Both the position numbers and the translations under genes were made by a program. The notes under the pieces were generated by a model that saw only the letters and a list, made by a program, of their open reading frames with translations, was not told the origin of the DNA and did no database searches. DNA of 46,124 nt. It comes from Fragilaria radians (lineage: Eukaryota; Bacillariophyta; Fragilariophyceae; Fragilariales; Fragilariaceae). Shown here piece by piece: positions 12,051-23,896 of this stretch (position 1 is the stretch's first letter; the number at the start of each line of letters is the position of its first letter). The DNA lies in NCBI GenBank assembly GCA_900642245.1, contig CAAAJI010000189.1, forward strand, positions 28,856-74,979. The letters run 5' to 3'.

Positions 12051-12463
12051 GAGGTTGTGTTGGACGCAGTAAATGTGACCTGAAGGAATGTTATTTTTAT
12101 TTCATGTTAATACTACTGGTACACTAGACACCAGTCTTCGTATTTTGAAATTTAGTTTACGTATTGTGCAAGTAAGCGATCCTCAAAAACGGCTCATTTG
12201 GCGGCAAAAATAATTCATTTACTTTAAACGGAGTATATCGTGCGAAGAGAATTCAGCCGAAAAGGAATCCGCTGCGCACACTTAGCACAAGTGGCAACAC
12301 TAAATTCCACGAAGTTAATAATCGCAGCGACTATCACTAGAAAACGGATCGAGTGAGAACGCATTTAGTTGGACAACGCATTGAGTAGATTGATACAGGC
12401 CTTACGAATTTACCTAACCTTCAGCCTTTACTCCATTATTTTAATGAGTGATAGATTTATTTG
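12051..12463. promoter_or_regulatory. Divergent promoter region between APC4 and the SH3-like repeat gene
   Basis: A 413-bp intergenic stretch separating two divergent starts. It contains an E2F-like near-palindrome TTTGGCGGCAAAA at 12197-12209. It also contains several AACGG cores (about 12189, 12227 and 12341) resembling the MYB-binding M-phase (MSA) element of plants. Both are matches by eye only. They fit regulation of a cell-cycle gene such as APC4, but short motifs arise by chance. Confidence 0.4.
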
Positions 12464-15400
12464 ATGTCTGATGAATCTAATCATTCTGTTTTGGACTCAG
12501 AAGTTCTGCTGAACGCGTCGACTGTTATGAATCAACTACAACATAATTCTGATACCAACGATTTAACAATTCACAAGGCGATCTCATTCCCTTCCGATGA
12601 GGAGAAGAAATCATCCATCACTACCTCAACGACTCCCTCCACATATTTTTGTAATCCATCTGACGAGAACAATTCATCACCTGCATATAAACCGAACCTT
12701 CACTTACATCCATCCCACGCTGAAACTCGATATTTTCGCGTTGTTTTCAGAGGTGTCGTTGCATTAGTTCGTAATCCAGACTCTCATTCTGCCAAAACTG
12801 GAGCTTATGTTAGCTACGGGGAAATTATCGCGAGCCATCATGTTGTTGAAGTGGAAGAAATGGAAACGGTAGTATCCGTATCCACTCAAACACAACCAGT
12901 TGAAGAAGCAACTGAACTATATTCTGAATCACCACCTCAATCGCTTGTTTCACACCCCACTAGCTCTGTCTCGTCACTAGAAACATGGCGGACTCTGTCT
13001 TCAATCGTTTCCAAGGTGGGATCGTCGATACCTGCGCCACTTCCTCAACGACGTCCCGTGATCAAACAGGCTGTCCTTGTCGACCGTGTGCTTACTGGAG
13101 GATATGCCATGGATACTGATGCTGAGACATTAGAAATCACCCAACTTCATACACCGAAACGATCAAATACTCATCTGCCCACTTTGTGGACGTCACCATT
13201 ACCGTTTCCCGAGTCCATTTCCGAAGACGAGCACAGAGTTCAGGAAGGCCTGGGATATATATTATCCAAGAAGCAAGATATTGCTATTTTGGAAGAAATC
13301 GAAACACCTCCCTCGATTCAAAGCGGGAAATTCTGGTACAAGATTGTGTCTTCAACTCCGATTCACATTTTTGCTGGACCATGTCTTGACTCCCCAATAA
13401 CAAAGGCAGTGTTACTTCCCGGGACAATACACGAAATATGTCTGAGATTCTCAATGGATGAAAATGTTTCATTTCTACGACTTGCCCATCGAAAGGGGTG
13501 GATTCCCGATCGCAAGGTCTCCGTACATGACGGAGTCATAAAAATTGGATTCACACCAGCTTTGACAGAATTTGTTCAAGGTGAAGACTCTATCTCCATA
13601 GCTTCTAGCGCATCTCCCGGTCTATTATTACGTCGACGGCATCGGCCGCCAAGGAGGGCACAAAACTTGAATATCAGTGCCTATTCCAAAGGAGAAAATT
13701 CTACATCGGATCAAAGCATTGCATTTATTGGAAATTCTCAATCACAACACAATTTGACAACATTCTCCAATACATCTCTCCTTTCTGAAGACGAAGTATC
13801 AAGTCGATTAGCGACACCCGATCGATCCTCATTAAGAAATCATGCGCAAGAGCTTCATAATGAGGTAAAACAAACTTTCTTCTTGATGCGCGTTAACGCA
13901 CCTAGAGGGCTAAAAATTTTGGACGCACTTCAGTTTCAAGTTTCGAACTTAATTCATGGTAATCAGAATAAGCAGATATCTACGCATCGAAATGACCATC
14001 CTAAATCAATATTCTCCACCATGGCTATTTCCCATACAACCCAATCTACGACAAAAGTTGGAAATCCTACGACGCTTGATTCTGCGAAAAAGCAGCGAAT
14101 CCTTCCCAAAGGGTCTATTTTTGAGGCAAGTAGAAGAATGGAGCAATCAGGATCCTATAGCCAAGGAGCTGGCTTGGTGAAACTCTCTGATCAGAGTGGA
14201 TGGGCGATATTACCGTCACAAGATGAATTAAACACTCAATATCTACGATACCATGGAGGAGTCTCTGGAACAAAGGAGGGTGAAGCAACTCGAGCGATTG
14301 GAGAAATTGGGAATGCTATGATCTACACAAATGACGAGTCAGATTGTATTTGGGTTCGAGTGGTTGCAAGACAAGGTGTTACAATTGAATGCCCCACTCC
14401 ATTATCAGCTAATCTTCATGATAGAGATTTATCACCCTCTTCCTCTGTTGGTAACTCTAGCAGTGGGGGTGCATCAAACTATGGCATGTTGTCAAGTCAA
14501 GATTCCGATATTGTATCATCAGTGGGCAGCGCTGTACTAGACTCCATGTTTCGTAAAAGGAAGACTAACAGACCCATAGATTCACAAAGCCACGACTCCA
14601 CAAGGAAACCAACGAATTCTTTGAATGCGCCTTCTGAATTGGGTACGATGCACTCCCAGTTAACAGTTGTATGTGGGACCTTCTTTCAAATCAATAAATG
14701 GGAAGAACATGAAGATACATTAGCGATCAAATCCGTTAGTAAGGTAAGACGTTTTCACAACGGTATTTCAAAAGCTTGCGCGTCCTCACTTCTTTACAGG
14801 AATATGTGAGAATTAGAGGTGGAAAGGGATGGGTACCCCGCTTTGTTTTTGGAAAACCTGCCATCCATCGTATTTCTCCACCAGAAACTAAATCTGGTTC
14901 CTTTTGGTTCCGTGTCACTGCACCAAAGGGCATCAAAGTCCGGCTAGGGCCTTCGCGCAAAGCTCCATCCATCAAATCAGAAAATGGCATTTACTTTCGC
15001 TTTGAGTGTGGTGAATTCTTACGAGCTTGTGAATTAGTGAGTTTTTCTTATGACAGAGATTCACCAGATTGCTTTGCCAAACTCTATCGAAATCGCCATA
15101 TTAAGTACCATAAATATCCTACAGAGTTACGTCCTCTACAAAGCATGACTACTCCTGCGGAATGGGTCTTGGTCCTCTCAGAAGATTATACTTACATGGA
15201 AATGTGTTCTTCTGAGCCTTTGATTCAGAGAAACAGATTCGGTTGGAGGTACAATGTGGTCGGCGAGAAAGGAGTCCAAGTTAGGAAGGGACCATCTTTG
15301 GAATCCGAAATTACTGATATCACCCTTCTTCAAGGCGAGAGTGTGATGGTGATCGAAAGGGTCACACCACCAGGAGAGAAAATGGTTTGGCTGCGATTAA

Positions 15401-15621
15401 AAAATGGGGCTGGATGGGTTCACGACGCTGATCAAGACGATAGAGTGGTGATGATTGCTCATTCCCTTCATGATCGTGTTCCTTCCTCTAATCCCGGCCA
15501 TGAATCTCATGATAGAAAAGATGTGCCTTTCAATGATGTGGTTTCGCGATTGTTTCCCACTGAATCCGTTGAAAGAATCAATTTATCGACACAAAAGAAT
15601 TTGAAAAGTGAATCATTTTAA
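12464..15621 (+). CDS. Large protein with six SH3b-like repeats
   Basis: Two exons (12464-14743 and 14800-15621; 56-bp GT-AG intron, phase 0) give 1033 aa. I start at the ATG at 12464, since the open frame upstream begins with TTG. No signal peptide or membrane segment is evident, so it is probably cytosolic or nuclear. About six copies of a bacterial-type SH3-like pattern (W-x-R-V-V ... GV-x-VR-GPS ... L-x-GE ... GWV) are spaced along it: near residues 88, 287 (SGKFWYKIVSST), 470, 625, 792 (SGSFWFRVTAPKGIKVRLGPS) and 907 (FGWRYNVVGEKGVQVRKGPS). The last two are best preserved and the first ones strongly diverged. Ser/Thr-rich linkers separate them. I do not recognise a named orthologue; the architecture suggests a binding scaffold. 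Confidence 0.75.
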
Positions 15622-15846
15622 GATTGTTGCCATGGAGTGAGTAACATGGTTTCCCCCGTAAGTTGTTTGTCTTCATACTTGTCCTACGTGGAGTTTCTCT
15701 CAACAATCGGAGTAACTAAAAAATTTGGGAATCCTGATGTCACACACCAAGATTATCGAAACCAGATTGGGTTCGCATCGGGGTTGTTGCAGAAGAATCA
15801 TATTCATTTACTTCCCATAAAAAGCTCCTTCTTCCACCCTCCAACG

Positions 15847-16494
15847 ATGCTACGTTTATTCTTTTTTTTCCTCCTCACTTCCTTTGCTACGGCGTTTGCA
15901 CCGTCATTTTCTCGTACTGTAAGTCTGATTGAAGGGTTGTTCTTAGTTTGAACGTAAATGCTTGTTGAAAAGACTCTCGAGGGTAACATCCGTCTCTCAT
16001 TCTTTCCCCTGTTTTCTCTGTCTTAATTCGTGACATTGCAGCGATCTTTGGTTGCTCGTCCTGTTCTTTTGAGTGACGAAGAGACCCAGTCAATCCTCCA
16101 GCATGGATTTGATTGTGTGGATTCTGAATGTTCTGTAGACGATGTTGAAGAGCTGATTATGAATCTAAAGGCTCAACAGAATATTTTGAATGAAAGACTT
16201 GTCAAAGTCATGAATATGGTTGCTCATTTACAAGAAGTGAATCAGAAAAAGGAGAGAAAGACAGATGAAGTTCGATCTTTTGTAAAGGATCTCCTCAGAG
16301 TTTTCAACCGTGATGTAAGTTAAAACACTCCAAATGTTTCGGTTGATGTTACAAAACATTGTCGGCTGAACAATCACTATCTTTGCTTTCTCTAGAAACC
16401 TGCATTCAATCCATCAGGATTTGAATACTCTGATGGTCCTTTTGATTCTTATGATGTGCTTAAAGCTAAACCATGGAAACCAGAACAAAAGTAA
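15847..16494 (+). CDS. Small plastid-targeted coiled-coil protein (paralogue A)
   Basis: Three exons (15847-15918, 16042-16314, 16396-16494), all introns phase 0, giving 147 aa. The N-terminus MLRLFFFFLLTSFATAFAPS is a signal peptide ending in an ATA-FAP motif, the diatom plastid-import signature with Phe at the new N-terminus. The mature part has DCVDSECSVDDVEELI, then a heptad-like helix (LKAQQNILNERLVKVMNMV), a charged stretch with TDEVRSFVKDLLRVF, and a Pro/aromatic tail (KAKPWKPEQK). It is clearly paralogous to the convergent gene at 16794-17331 (same cysteine pair, helix, DEVR..RVF and PWKP/PYKP tail). I do not recognise the family; stromal or thylakoid-associated function is inferred from targeting only. 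Confidence 0.75.
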
Positions 16495-16627
16495 ACCGAT
16501 TTCTTAACTTTGTGATAACCAAAAGATTATTAAAGCATTAAGTTTAGAAAGCATATACTAGTGACAAATTTGATGCACAATTAATATATCAGGCAAATTA
16601 ATGTCCTTCTTCTGACTTATGTCATGC

Positions 16628-16750
16628 CTTGCGTATAGTCGTTGGAGTAATTGAAAAATCGACATGGCGATTGGAATGGTTCACAATTGAGAATGAATCT
16701 TAACTTATCTTAGAAATTACGCTAAAAAGTTGAATCGACTATACGCAAGA
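16628..16750. repeat. 14-bp inverted repeat between convergent paralogues
   Basis: CTTGCGTATAGTCG at 16628-16641 and its exact reverse complement at 16737-16750, with 95 bp between. It lies in the 299-bp spacer between two convergent genes and could fold in both transcripts. No target duplication is seen at its edges, so a transposon origin is not supported. Confidence 0.6.
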
Positions 16751-16793
16751 GTTTTCTAAGTAACTTTTGGAAATTATTAGAATCAATATATCT

Positions 16794-17331
16794 CTAAGGC
16801 TTGTAAGGTTTAGGCTTCAATGCTTTATAAGCATCTGTAGGCCCTTTTCCCACGTCACCTGAATAACCAGTTGGCCTGATTTGTGCAGAAGTCGATGCCT
16901 TGTGGCCATCCGACTTTGAAAAGACGCGCATAATAGCACGAATCGTTTCTCGAACCTCATCACGGTCCTTTTCCTTCCCATTCATATTATCCAAGCTTTT
17001 GACCATTGTATCAATCTTTTGAATGCGCTCATTCAATTCTCTCTGTTGAGTTTGGAGAACCTGGATAAGATCACCTACTTGATCTACGGAGCACTCGCCC
17101 TCGGAACAGTCCTGCGCAGATGCCATAATAGCTTCGATATCTTGAAGCGACATCAAGCTCAGCCGAATCTCGGGCCTTGTCTATCGTTTCAGACCAAGAA
17201 AATGGATGAGCTTTAGAATCCAAAGGTTATGAACGAAATTAACAATTTGACCTTACCTGCCTAATGTTGGGTGAGACAAAGGCATTAGATGCTGACAAAA
17301 GAAGGCCAAAGCAAAGTGTTGTTAGGCGCAT
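16794..17331 (-). CDS. Small plastid-targeted coiled-coil protein (paralogue B)
   Basis: Two exons on the minus strand (17331-17257 and 17180-16794; 76-bp phase-0 intron) give 153 aa. Exon 1 encodes MRLTTLCFGLLLSASNAFVS, a signal peptide with an SNA-FVSP cleavage site that fits the diatom plastid presequence (Phe after cleavage). Exon 2 begins TRPEIRLSLMSLQDIEAIM and contains DCSEGECSVDQVGDLI, LQTQQRELNERIQKIDTMV, RDEVRETIRAIMRVF and a KALKPKPYKP tail, all matching paralogue A. It lacks A's second intron: the last intron position of A is fused here. Tail-to-tail orientation with A suggests a local inverted duplication. Function unknown. Confidence 0.75.
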
Positions 17332-17417
17332 ATTTTCTGTTTTCCTTTTTATGGGATCTAACAAAGAAAAAAAAATCCTCAAATGAGAACCTTGAATATC
17401 GGGTTGACGTCGAACAG

Positions 17418-17787
17418 AAGGTCATAACATTTTTGAAGAACGAAGGATATTGCCCCTTCCCCCGTTTGTTTCAGGGCCTAAGGCTCAACCAACCTATCGA
17501 AAAATTTGAGATATTAATAATGCCATAAAGCTTAATCTCTTTAATCCCACTTGCAATGCAAAATCATTAACTTGTTTACACTCATTTTAAGGTCATAACA
17601 TTTGTGAAAAATGAAGGATATGCCCCCATCCCCCCTTCGACATTTATTTCAGGGCCTCCTAATGAGTTGGCCCCCTTAAGGCTCCTCAAACCTATCAACA
17701 ATTTTGAGATATTAATAATGCCACTAAGCTTAATCTCTTGAATCCCACATGCAATGCAAAATCATTAACTCTTTACACTCGTTTTAA
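17418..17787 (+). repeat. Two-copy tandem duplication (about 171 and 199 bp)
   Basis: Copy 1 (about 17418-17588) and copy 2 (about 17589-17787) both begin AAGGTCATAACATTT and share TTTGAGATATTAATAATGCC, AAGCTTAATCTCTT and TGCAATGCAAAATCATTAAC in order. Copy 2 carries extra bases near CCTAATGAGTTGGCCCCC, accounting for its longer size. No coding capacity. Confidence 0.85.
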
Positions 17788-20700
17788 CATTGAATCTTGT
17801 TCTCAATTCCAATTTGAAGCTTAAATGTTACAGCATTCAAACATTTCGCATCATAGTATTCATTATAAATCATGGTACACTTGTTATGAAAATGATTACG
17901 TTTGGTTTTCATGAATGAGCAAAAATTGAATAGTACCTAATTTGGGTACGATAAATTTTTCGATTTCCTCCTAAATTTGTGATGTGGATATGATAAGTCG
18001 AACCTTTCTCTCTGATGAGCAAGTGCCGCAAATATCATTACTTTTAGTGCTTCTACATCCTGGAAGTATCATTTCTTTCAAAACTTACTTTTTCGATCAG
18101 CCCTGGTAGTTCCCGTACGGATACAACAATACATCTCGAAACATTATATTTCTTGTTTTATTTTTGCACCATTTAGTTCATCGTTCTAGACTGAGGCATC
18201 TCTCATAGTCACAAGCAATACAGGGGTGAGATAGTTGGCGTCTATGGTTAGGTTAGGAAATTTATGTTGCGGAAGCATTTACCCAGTATGGCAATTGACA
18301 CAGAATTTTTTCAGGGGCTGAATAAATATGAGCAACAAAGACTTACTCCATAAATCAAAGCGAACATGAGAAACTAAGCCTATCAGGATTTGGCATGTTG
18401 AGCAGTTCAAAAATCATTTTGTTGCTAGAGTGACCAAACAGCAACTACAGCGTGACCAATGAACTCAAAACTCCAGAGACTTGCTTTTGGGCGTGACACC
18501 ACAACCAAAACTTAGGTACACATCTTGTTTATTCCCACCGTTGCTTTAGGCATAATTAATTGCATGAAGCATACAATATTTGACAAGTTCGACCTTCAAA
18601 TTGGAATATTCTTCTTCAGGTGTTAGGATATTTATTACTGGTTGTCTACAAAGTCGAAATTGCCTTCTTTGTTGCAAAAGAATGATATTTTGAAGCTCAA
18701 AAAGCACTTTTTGTGAGAAAATTGCATATCCCTTTTTTTATGTTGTAAGAGTGCCGAGATCATGATAAGTAAGAGCGCGTGTTCCTTAGTAAGTGATAAT
18801 GATAAAGGTGGCATGAAAATTGGCGAGGAAATAAGCTGAATGCTATGGACTTTCAAGTAATGCGCATGTTGTTAAAGAATCCTTTTTGTGTGGAACGGCT
18901 GGAAGACCATATATGTTAATGCTGGTTTTGAATAGACCTGATAGTGAGTAGTACTATCGGCAAAGATGTTGTTTTTATATGTAGGGATGAAGGTGATACA
19001 AAAAATCTGTGAATGATTGCTGCACTTCCACATTTTTTCGGAAGTAATAGATTCAATGTGGCTTAATGGAAGGCAATCGCAAGGCATGGAAGAAATAATA
19101 AATATTAACAAGCATTTTCCCAATTTAGGACAGCCGATGATTCTTTGCACCAAGAAAATTCTACATACTGATATGAAGAGCATCAAATTGCAACATCTAC
19201 CAAGAAATTAAGGAGGAGAGTCCAATAGATTCACCTACTTCAAAGGAATCAACGGATAGAACAGGTAACGTCGATCATCGCCAAGATCTATTCACATTTT
19301 GACTCACACTGAAATCAACATCACAAAGCCAGCATCACAAACTGTGCATTGTAATGGATTCAATTGTTCATCTAGTCTGAAACAAGACAGGAAATAAGTT
19401 AAAAGCAGACAGCCTTAAAAGGTTTCAACCAATTAGATAATGAAGTCGAGAACATTCCTTTGTCTGGAAGATTCTAGAAAGAGGTTATTTTCAAGCATGA
19501 CTCACCTTCTTATCAATGATAATGATTGGCTTTTCCAAGGAAGCAAATGCTATAATAGGGATGGAACTGCTAGAGCAATATCGATGAAATTCTGTGGCAT
19601 TCACCCTCTCAACGGATGTCTCTGCAGTTAATTGGCTGTCACCCAACTATCTGACAAATGATATAGGGTGTTCACTACATCACGTGAATTCTTTGAACTT
19701 GAAGCCGACTCATACATAATGTTTGCCTTGAATACTCCATTCTGACGCACATCACCATTAGACAAAGTCTCTTAAGTTTTCACTATACTTGACCAAAACC
19801 CTTTGTCTGATACCATAGTACACTAACATTGCTGATGCATTCTACTTAATGGTTAATCTCAATGGTCTGGAATAATTCATGCTCAGGATCTGCATACTTA
19901 TGTCTAACATCTGGAAAACATCTTTTCCCTTTTTCTCTCTCGTCACTGAAACATTGCATTTATTTGGGTAAAAATGTGCACATCCTATGTTTTATTGACA
20001 GCTGCTTTTCTTTATTGCCTCTAAGGTAATGTATTCTGCATTGCACTTGTCAAGATTTCATGTAGGTTGGATGATTCAGTGCTCCATCCATGTCGAAAGT
20101 TACGATTGAAACTTAAGAACGATAACATTTTTGCTCTTTTTCATGCTTATTTGAAGTTGAAATAAAAAATCATCTAAATAGTTTGGATTATAGTAATTTA
20201 CTGAATATTTCTACAACTGATACGAATCAATACATGCTTTTTTCAGTTCTGAGCAAATAAATCATGCTATCAAGCTTGGGGGATGAAATGTGTTATTTAA
20301 ATTCACCCAATATTTGTTTAAGAAACAATGAGCCAGCGAAAGCTTATTCTCTATGAATAGATGTGTAAGTATTTCAAATGTCATCGTTTACGATATTGGA
20401 CTCAGTTCAGCGCAGTATGGTTACACAACTTGTAATCTACATCATTTTCAATTGTCACGAAGATCCTACCTTTTAACAACATGCTTCTAGCAAGCACAAG
20501 AGAAGTCTGCATGGATCACTTAAATCTTCTTGCATTCCTACAACAAATGATAAAGGTAAAGAGTATTCCTTGAAGATAACTTTATGGAACTGAGGATGTG
20601 AAAGGCAAATTAATTGTGTTGGTAAGCAATTTATGGCGTCTTTAACTTGATAGTTTGGGTAATGACATTCCGGAAAATTGAATAGTAAAACCAGAATTTC

Positions 20701-21196
20701 TTTCCCAGATGAGATAATAAATGTAGAAGAAAACCTGTTTGTGGATCATTACATCAAACAAATTATTGTGTTATAGCTGGAGAGTTGCCCAAGTTATCAA
20801 TGTTTCGAGGGTAAGCCGCGGTGCCACCTTCTTTACTCACCATTGAGCAAGCTAATCGTTATAGCCATGTGTCGCTCTAGAGTTTCATCTTGAATGAAGC
20901 AATTGATATCTAGACAGGAATCAAGGATATTGGCGAAGCGAGAGTTTTTGACAAAATACGAAAATTCTCTCACTACTAGAATCTCGAGATTAATTATCTC
21001 TAGATTTTTAACGTATGTAGTAGCAACATCAAATTCACCGACTCTGAAAAGATTCGTCATTGGTGGAATCCAATCCTCTATGACATCATCATGCGTTTGC
21101 ATCCAAAATCCACACTTTTTCTTCTCAAGTCGGAGTTGTATCACAAATCAACGGACCTAGACTTTAGTCACACTCCGCGTCACGTCACCAAAAGCC
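17788..21196. other. 3.4-kb spacer without a convincing gene
   Basis: AT-rich sequence with only short open frames. The best candidate is a minus-strand frame ending near 20833 that would run about 88 codons from an ATG at 21102 and ends at a GTGAGT (AATG|GTGAGTAA). It could be an exon, but I find no partner exon or family match. No tRNA, transposon end or array was recognised. Confidence 0.4.
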
Positions 21197-22929
21197 ATGA
21201 TACAAAATGAAAGTGAGAAACTAATATTACATCATCAACATGCCTATGGATTGATAGAATCGAATCACCAGGACCTTGAAGAATGTGATAAAACAAGCGA
21301 ACTTGACAAAAATGAAGAGCACAAAGAAGAATCACATGGTGAGGAAAAAAAATGAAAGTAATTTTATGGGATCACTTCCCACCACAGAATTCCTGCGTTC
21401 TAACGATAATATATTTTCAATCCGGTCTTGACGTGGAAGTTAAGTCCATTGGGATGCTTGGATCTGTTGCAATTGCTGTCAACTCGCTAGCAGGTCCAGC
21501 CATCCTTCAGTTGCCTGCTACGTATCAGGAGTCTGGAATCATACCAACAACAGTTGCTCTCGTGTTGGTTGGAACGTTATCGTCGCTCTGTTCTTTGCAC
21601 ATGGCCAATGTGGTCAGTCAAGTCCCAGGGAATTCAAGTTTTAACAAAGATGTGCGTAATTTCCTGTTTCATTCCTTAATTAGAATTGCTCCTATTTCGC
21701 TTCCACTTTAGAGCTCAATTCTTAATTTGTCTCCCTCATTATTGGAACTTCAGGTTGAATTCAGTGAGCCCTTTCGAGTGTTTTGGGGTCGACGTGCCTT
21801 CTTGATGACGCAGATTTTATTTTTTCTATGCACCGTATGTCTCAACGTTGCCGCAATTGTAGACACAGCTGAAGTTGTAGATACTTTCTTGGGACACTCT
21901 TCACTTGGATCTATCGGAATACGATTCGATAAATTTGAACCGCAGTTAGTGAGCTGGGAGCACGGGCCATGTTCCAGAAAAGAAGTAAAGCAAGGTCTTT
22001 GTGAAGCCTTTGGTGATCCTTCATACGGAAACTTCTTGCTGACTGCTGGATATATGATTACAGCTGTTGTGTTCATTCCAGCATGCTTGATGGATTTGAA
22101 AGAAAATACTTCGTTTCAAATATTTGGATTCTTCGTGCTCTTAATCATTTCCTCACAGTTCGTGATATCGTTTATCATGTATGGACTTAAATTTCATCAC
22201 ACACCTATTTGGGGGATTAATCATGCGAAAATGCTTGGGGTCATTATCTTTAATTTCTCGTTAGTATTGGCTATTCCTGCATGGTTGCACGAAAAGAAAG
22301 AAAAAGTAAGCGTATCTAAGGGTAAGTCAAGTAGGAAATTCTCATCATTCGATACTGCAAAGTCTGACATCCTAAGTTTCCATTTTCATTACAAAGTTGT
22401 TAATGGCTCCACCATAATCACTACAATTTTGTACGTTACTGTTGGTATGGGAGGTGCTCTCGCAATTCCCAGTGTCAATCCGAATTTGCTGGCGCCTCTT
22501 GTATCTGGGGCATTTGGAACGCCTCTACGAATCGGCGCATCTTTCTTTGCCTTCGTCATTATTGGCCTTGACATACCACTCTTCAGCGTTCTAACAAGGT
22601 ACAATTTAGTCAATAGTGGATTATGCTCAAAGTCGCTGGCTAATATATTAGTCGTATATATACCATGGGCTTTATCGTGGGCATTTTACCAAGGAAATGC
22701 GATCGCTGATCTACTTTCTTGGGGCGGAGTTTTTTTCACAAGTGCGATAGCTTTTATTTTACCTTTAATGCTCGCTCTATACATGCTCATCAAATCAAAA
22801 GAAAATCAAGGTACTGTCAATGTATATTGTGGCTTGATTCAATCTCGATACGCCAAAATTATTTCTGTTTTTGGTCTTTTGGTGATGGCCATGCTATCGG
22901 TTGGATATGCAATTAAGGGTCTGCTGTAG
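21197..22929 (+). CDS. Amino-acid permease (AAAP / aromatic amino-acid transporter type)
   Basis: Three exons inferred: 21197-21338, 21440-21651 and 21754-22929 (introns 101 and 102 bp), giving 509 aa with about eleven hydrophobic segments. The N-terminus is an acidic cytosolic leader. TM1 carries the family signature GSVAIAVNSLAGPAILQLPA followed by TYQESGIIPT, as in the amino acid/auxin permease and Trp/Tyr permease families, which import amino acids with protons. Exon 3 begins VEFSEPFRVFWGRRAFLMTQ and includes LDIPLFSVLTRYNL. The acceptor of intron 1 (...GTGGAAG) has a weak pyrimidine tract and was picked because it alone keeps phase. The stop is only 31 bp from the stop of the convergent gene at 22961. 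Confidence 0.82.
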
Positions 22930-22960
22930 TTTTATTTTTTATAAAGAACAGTGTTTATTG

Positions 22961-23554
22961 CTAGATATCGTACTTCTCTAAATCTCCCATTTGAATAGGT
23001 ACAAAGGAGCCATAATTTATATTGGCTTGTGAATTGCTGTAATTTATGTCTAACCTCAAATCATGATCCGAAGAAACATGAGTGAACTCTCGCAGGTGTC
23101 GAAAACGCTTCTGCTTGTGGATCTTCTCTTTCGCTCGTAAGACTAGGAAAAGTAAGGCCATGACTCCTCCAAGAATCGATAAGGAATCAACCTCTGATAC
23201 TTTTGAGCCCAGAGATTGACTTTTCTCATGGTGAAGCTGTTCGACCACACTCATTACGAGAGATAGAGGCCAAGGAGACAGAGGATTTGGTTGCTTGGAG
23301 TTTCCCGTTTCTTTTTCTTCACTTTCACTTTGCGACAGTAATATTTTTGATTCCAATAGGTTTCCTTCCACTGATTTCCATAATGATGAAGGGGAGGACA
23401 TCATTAAATTTCGATCTTGATTCTTGAAAGGAGTTTCGAATACGACGTTAGGTTTGACATCCGCAATTGCAAGAATAAGGATGTACATGCTTAAAAAACA
23501 GGTTGCGGCAAATACTAAAATAAATATTCCGTATTGAATTGGATGAAGCCTCAT
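22961..23554 (-). CDS. Two-TM membrane protein with C-terminal GDLEKYDI tag
   Basis: A 197-aa protein starting at the ATG at 23554. A hydrophobic N-terminus (residues about 9-31, ILVFAATCFLSMYILILAIA) could be a signal anchor or uncleaved signal peptide. A serine/acidic-rich central region follows, then a second TM segment (about 124-140) followed by basic residues (KEKIHKQKRFRH) and a short tail ending NYGSFVPIQMGDLEKYDI. The tail matches the end of the protein at 29873-31393 (GDMEKFDV), suggesting a shared family or sorting signal. Topology would place the tail in the cytosol if the loop between the TMs is lumenal. No named family recognised. Confidence 0.65.
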   Translation of the reverse strand: MRLHPIQYGIFILVFAATCFLSMYILILAIADVKPNVVFETPFKNQDRNLMMSSPSSLWKSVEGNLLESKILLSQSESEEKETGNSKQPNPLSPWPLSLVMSVVEQLHHEKSQSLGSKVSEVDSLSILGGVMALLFLVLRAKEKIHKQKRFRHLREFTHVSSDHDLRLDINYSNSQANINYGSFVPIQMGDLEKYDI

Positions 23555-23654
23555 TTTCGACCGCTGCGTCGAGCTGAGTTCACTTCTCGTTTTCGTTTCA
23601 CTTTAAAGCCGTGGGTCGGGACTTTAAATTGTGAGCCTATCACAAAAAAATCGT

Positions 23655-23668
23655 GGGGGGGGGGGGGG
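23655..23668 (+). repeat. G14 homopolymer
   Basis: A run of 14 guanines about 100 bp upstream of the start of the two-TM protein gene at 23554. Such runs are slippage-prone and could form a G-quadruplex-like structure on the + strand; the exact length is also an assembly risk. Confidence 0.8.
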
Positions 23669-23896
23669 TTATCCAACCGTTCTAAAACCGTGATAAAACG
23701 GAAATTAAGTATGACCGAAACTATTGATGAAGATTCCGTAAATGATCAATGGTATATTTCAACGAATTAGTCGGGTAAAAATCTTATGTTAAAGTTCAAA
23801 ATAATAATGTTTAATACATGATTTGGAGCACAATCACAAAGTAAAACAAATTATACTCTCTAGAAGCCTTCTCCTAGTGTTGTTAAAGTAGTTTGA

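Noticed and set aside
19017..19211. 64-codon frame with transposon-like feel
   Set aside because: No identifiable transposase or polyprotein motif.
20833..21144. 103-codon minus-strand frame ending at a GTGAGT
   Set aside because: Could be an exon, but no start context, partner exon or homology could be found.
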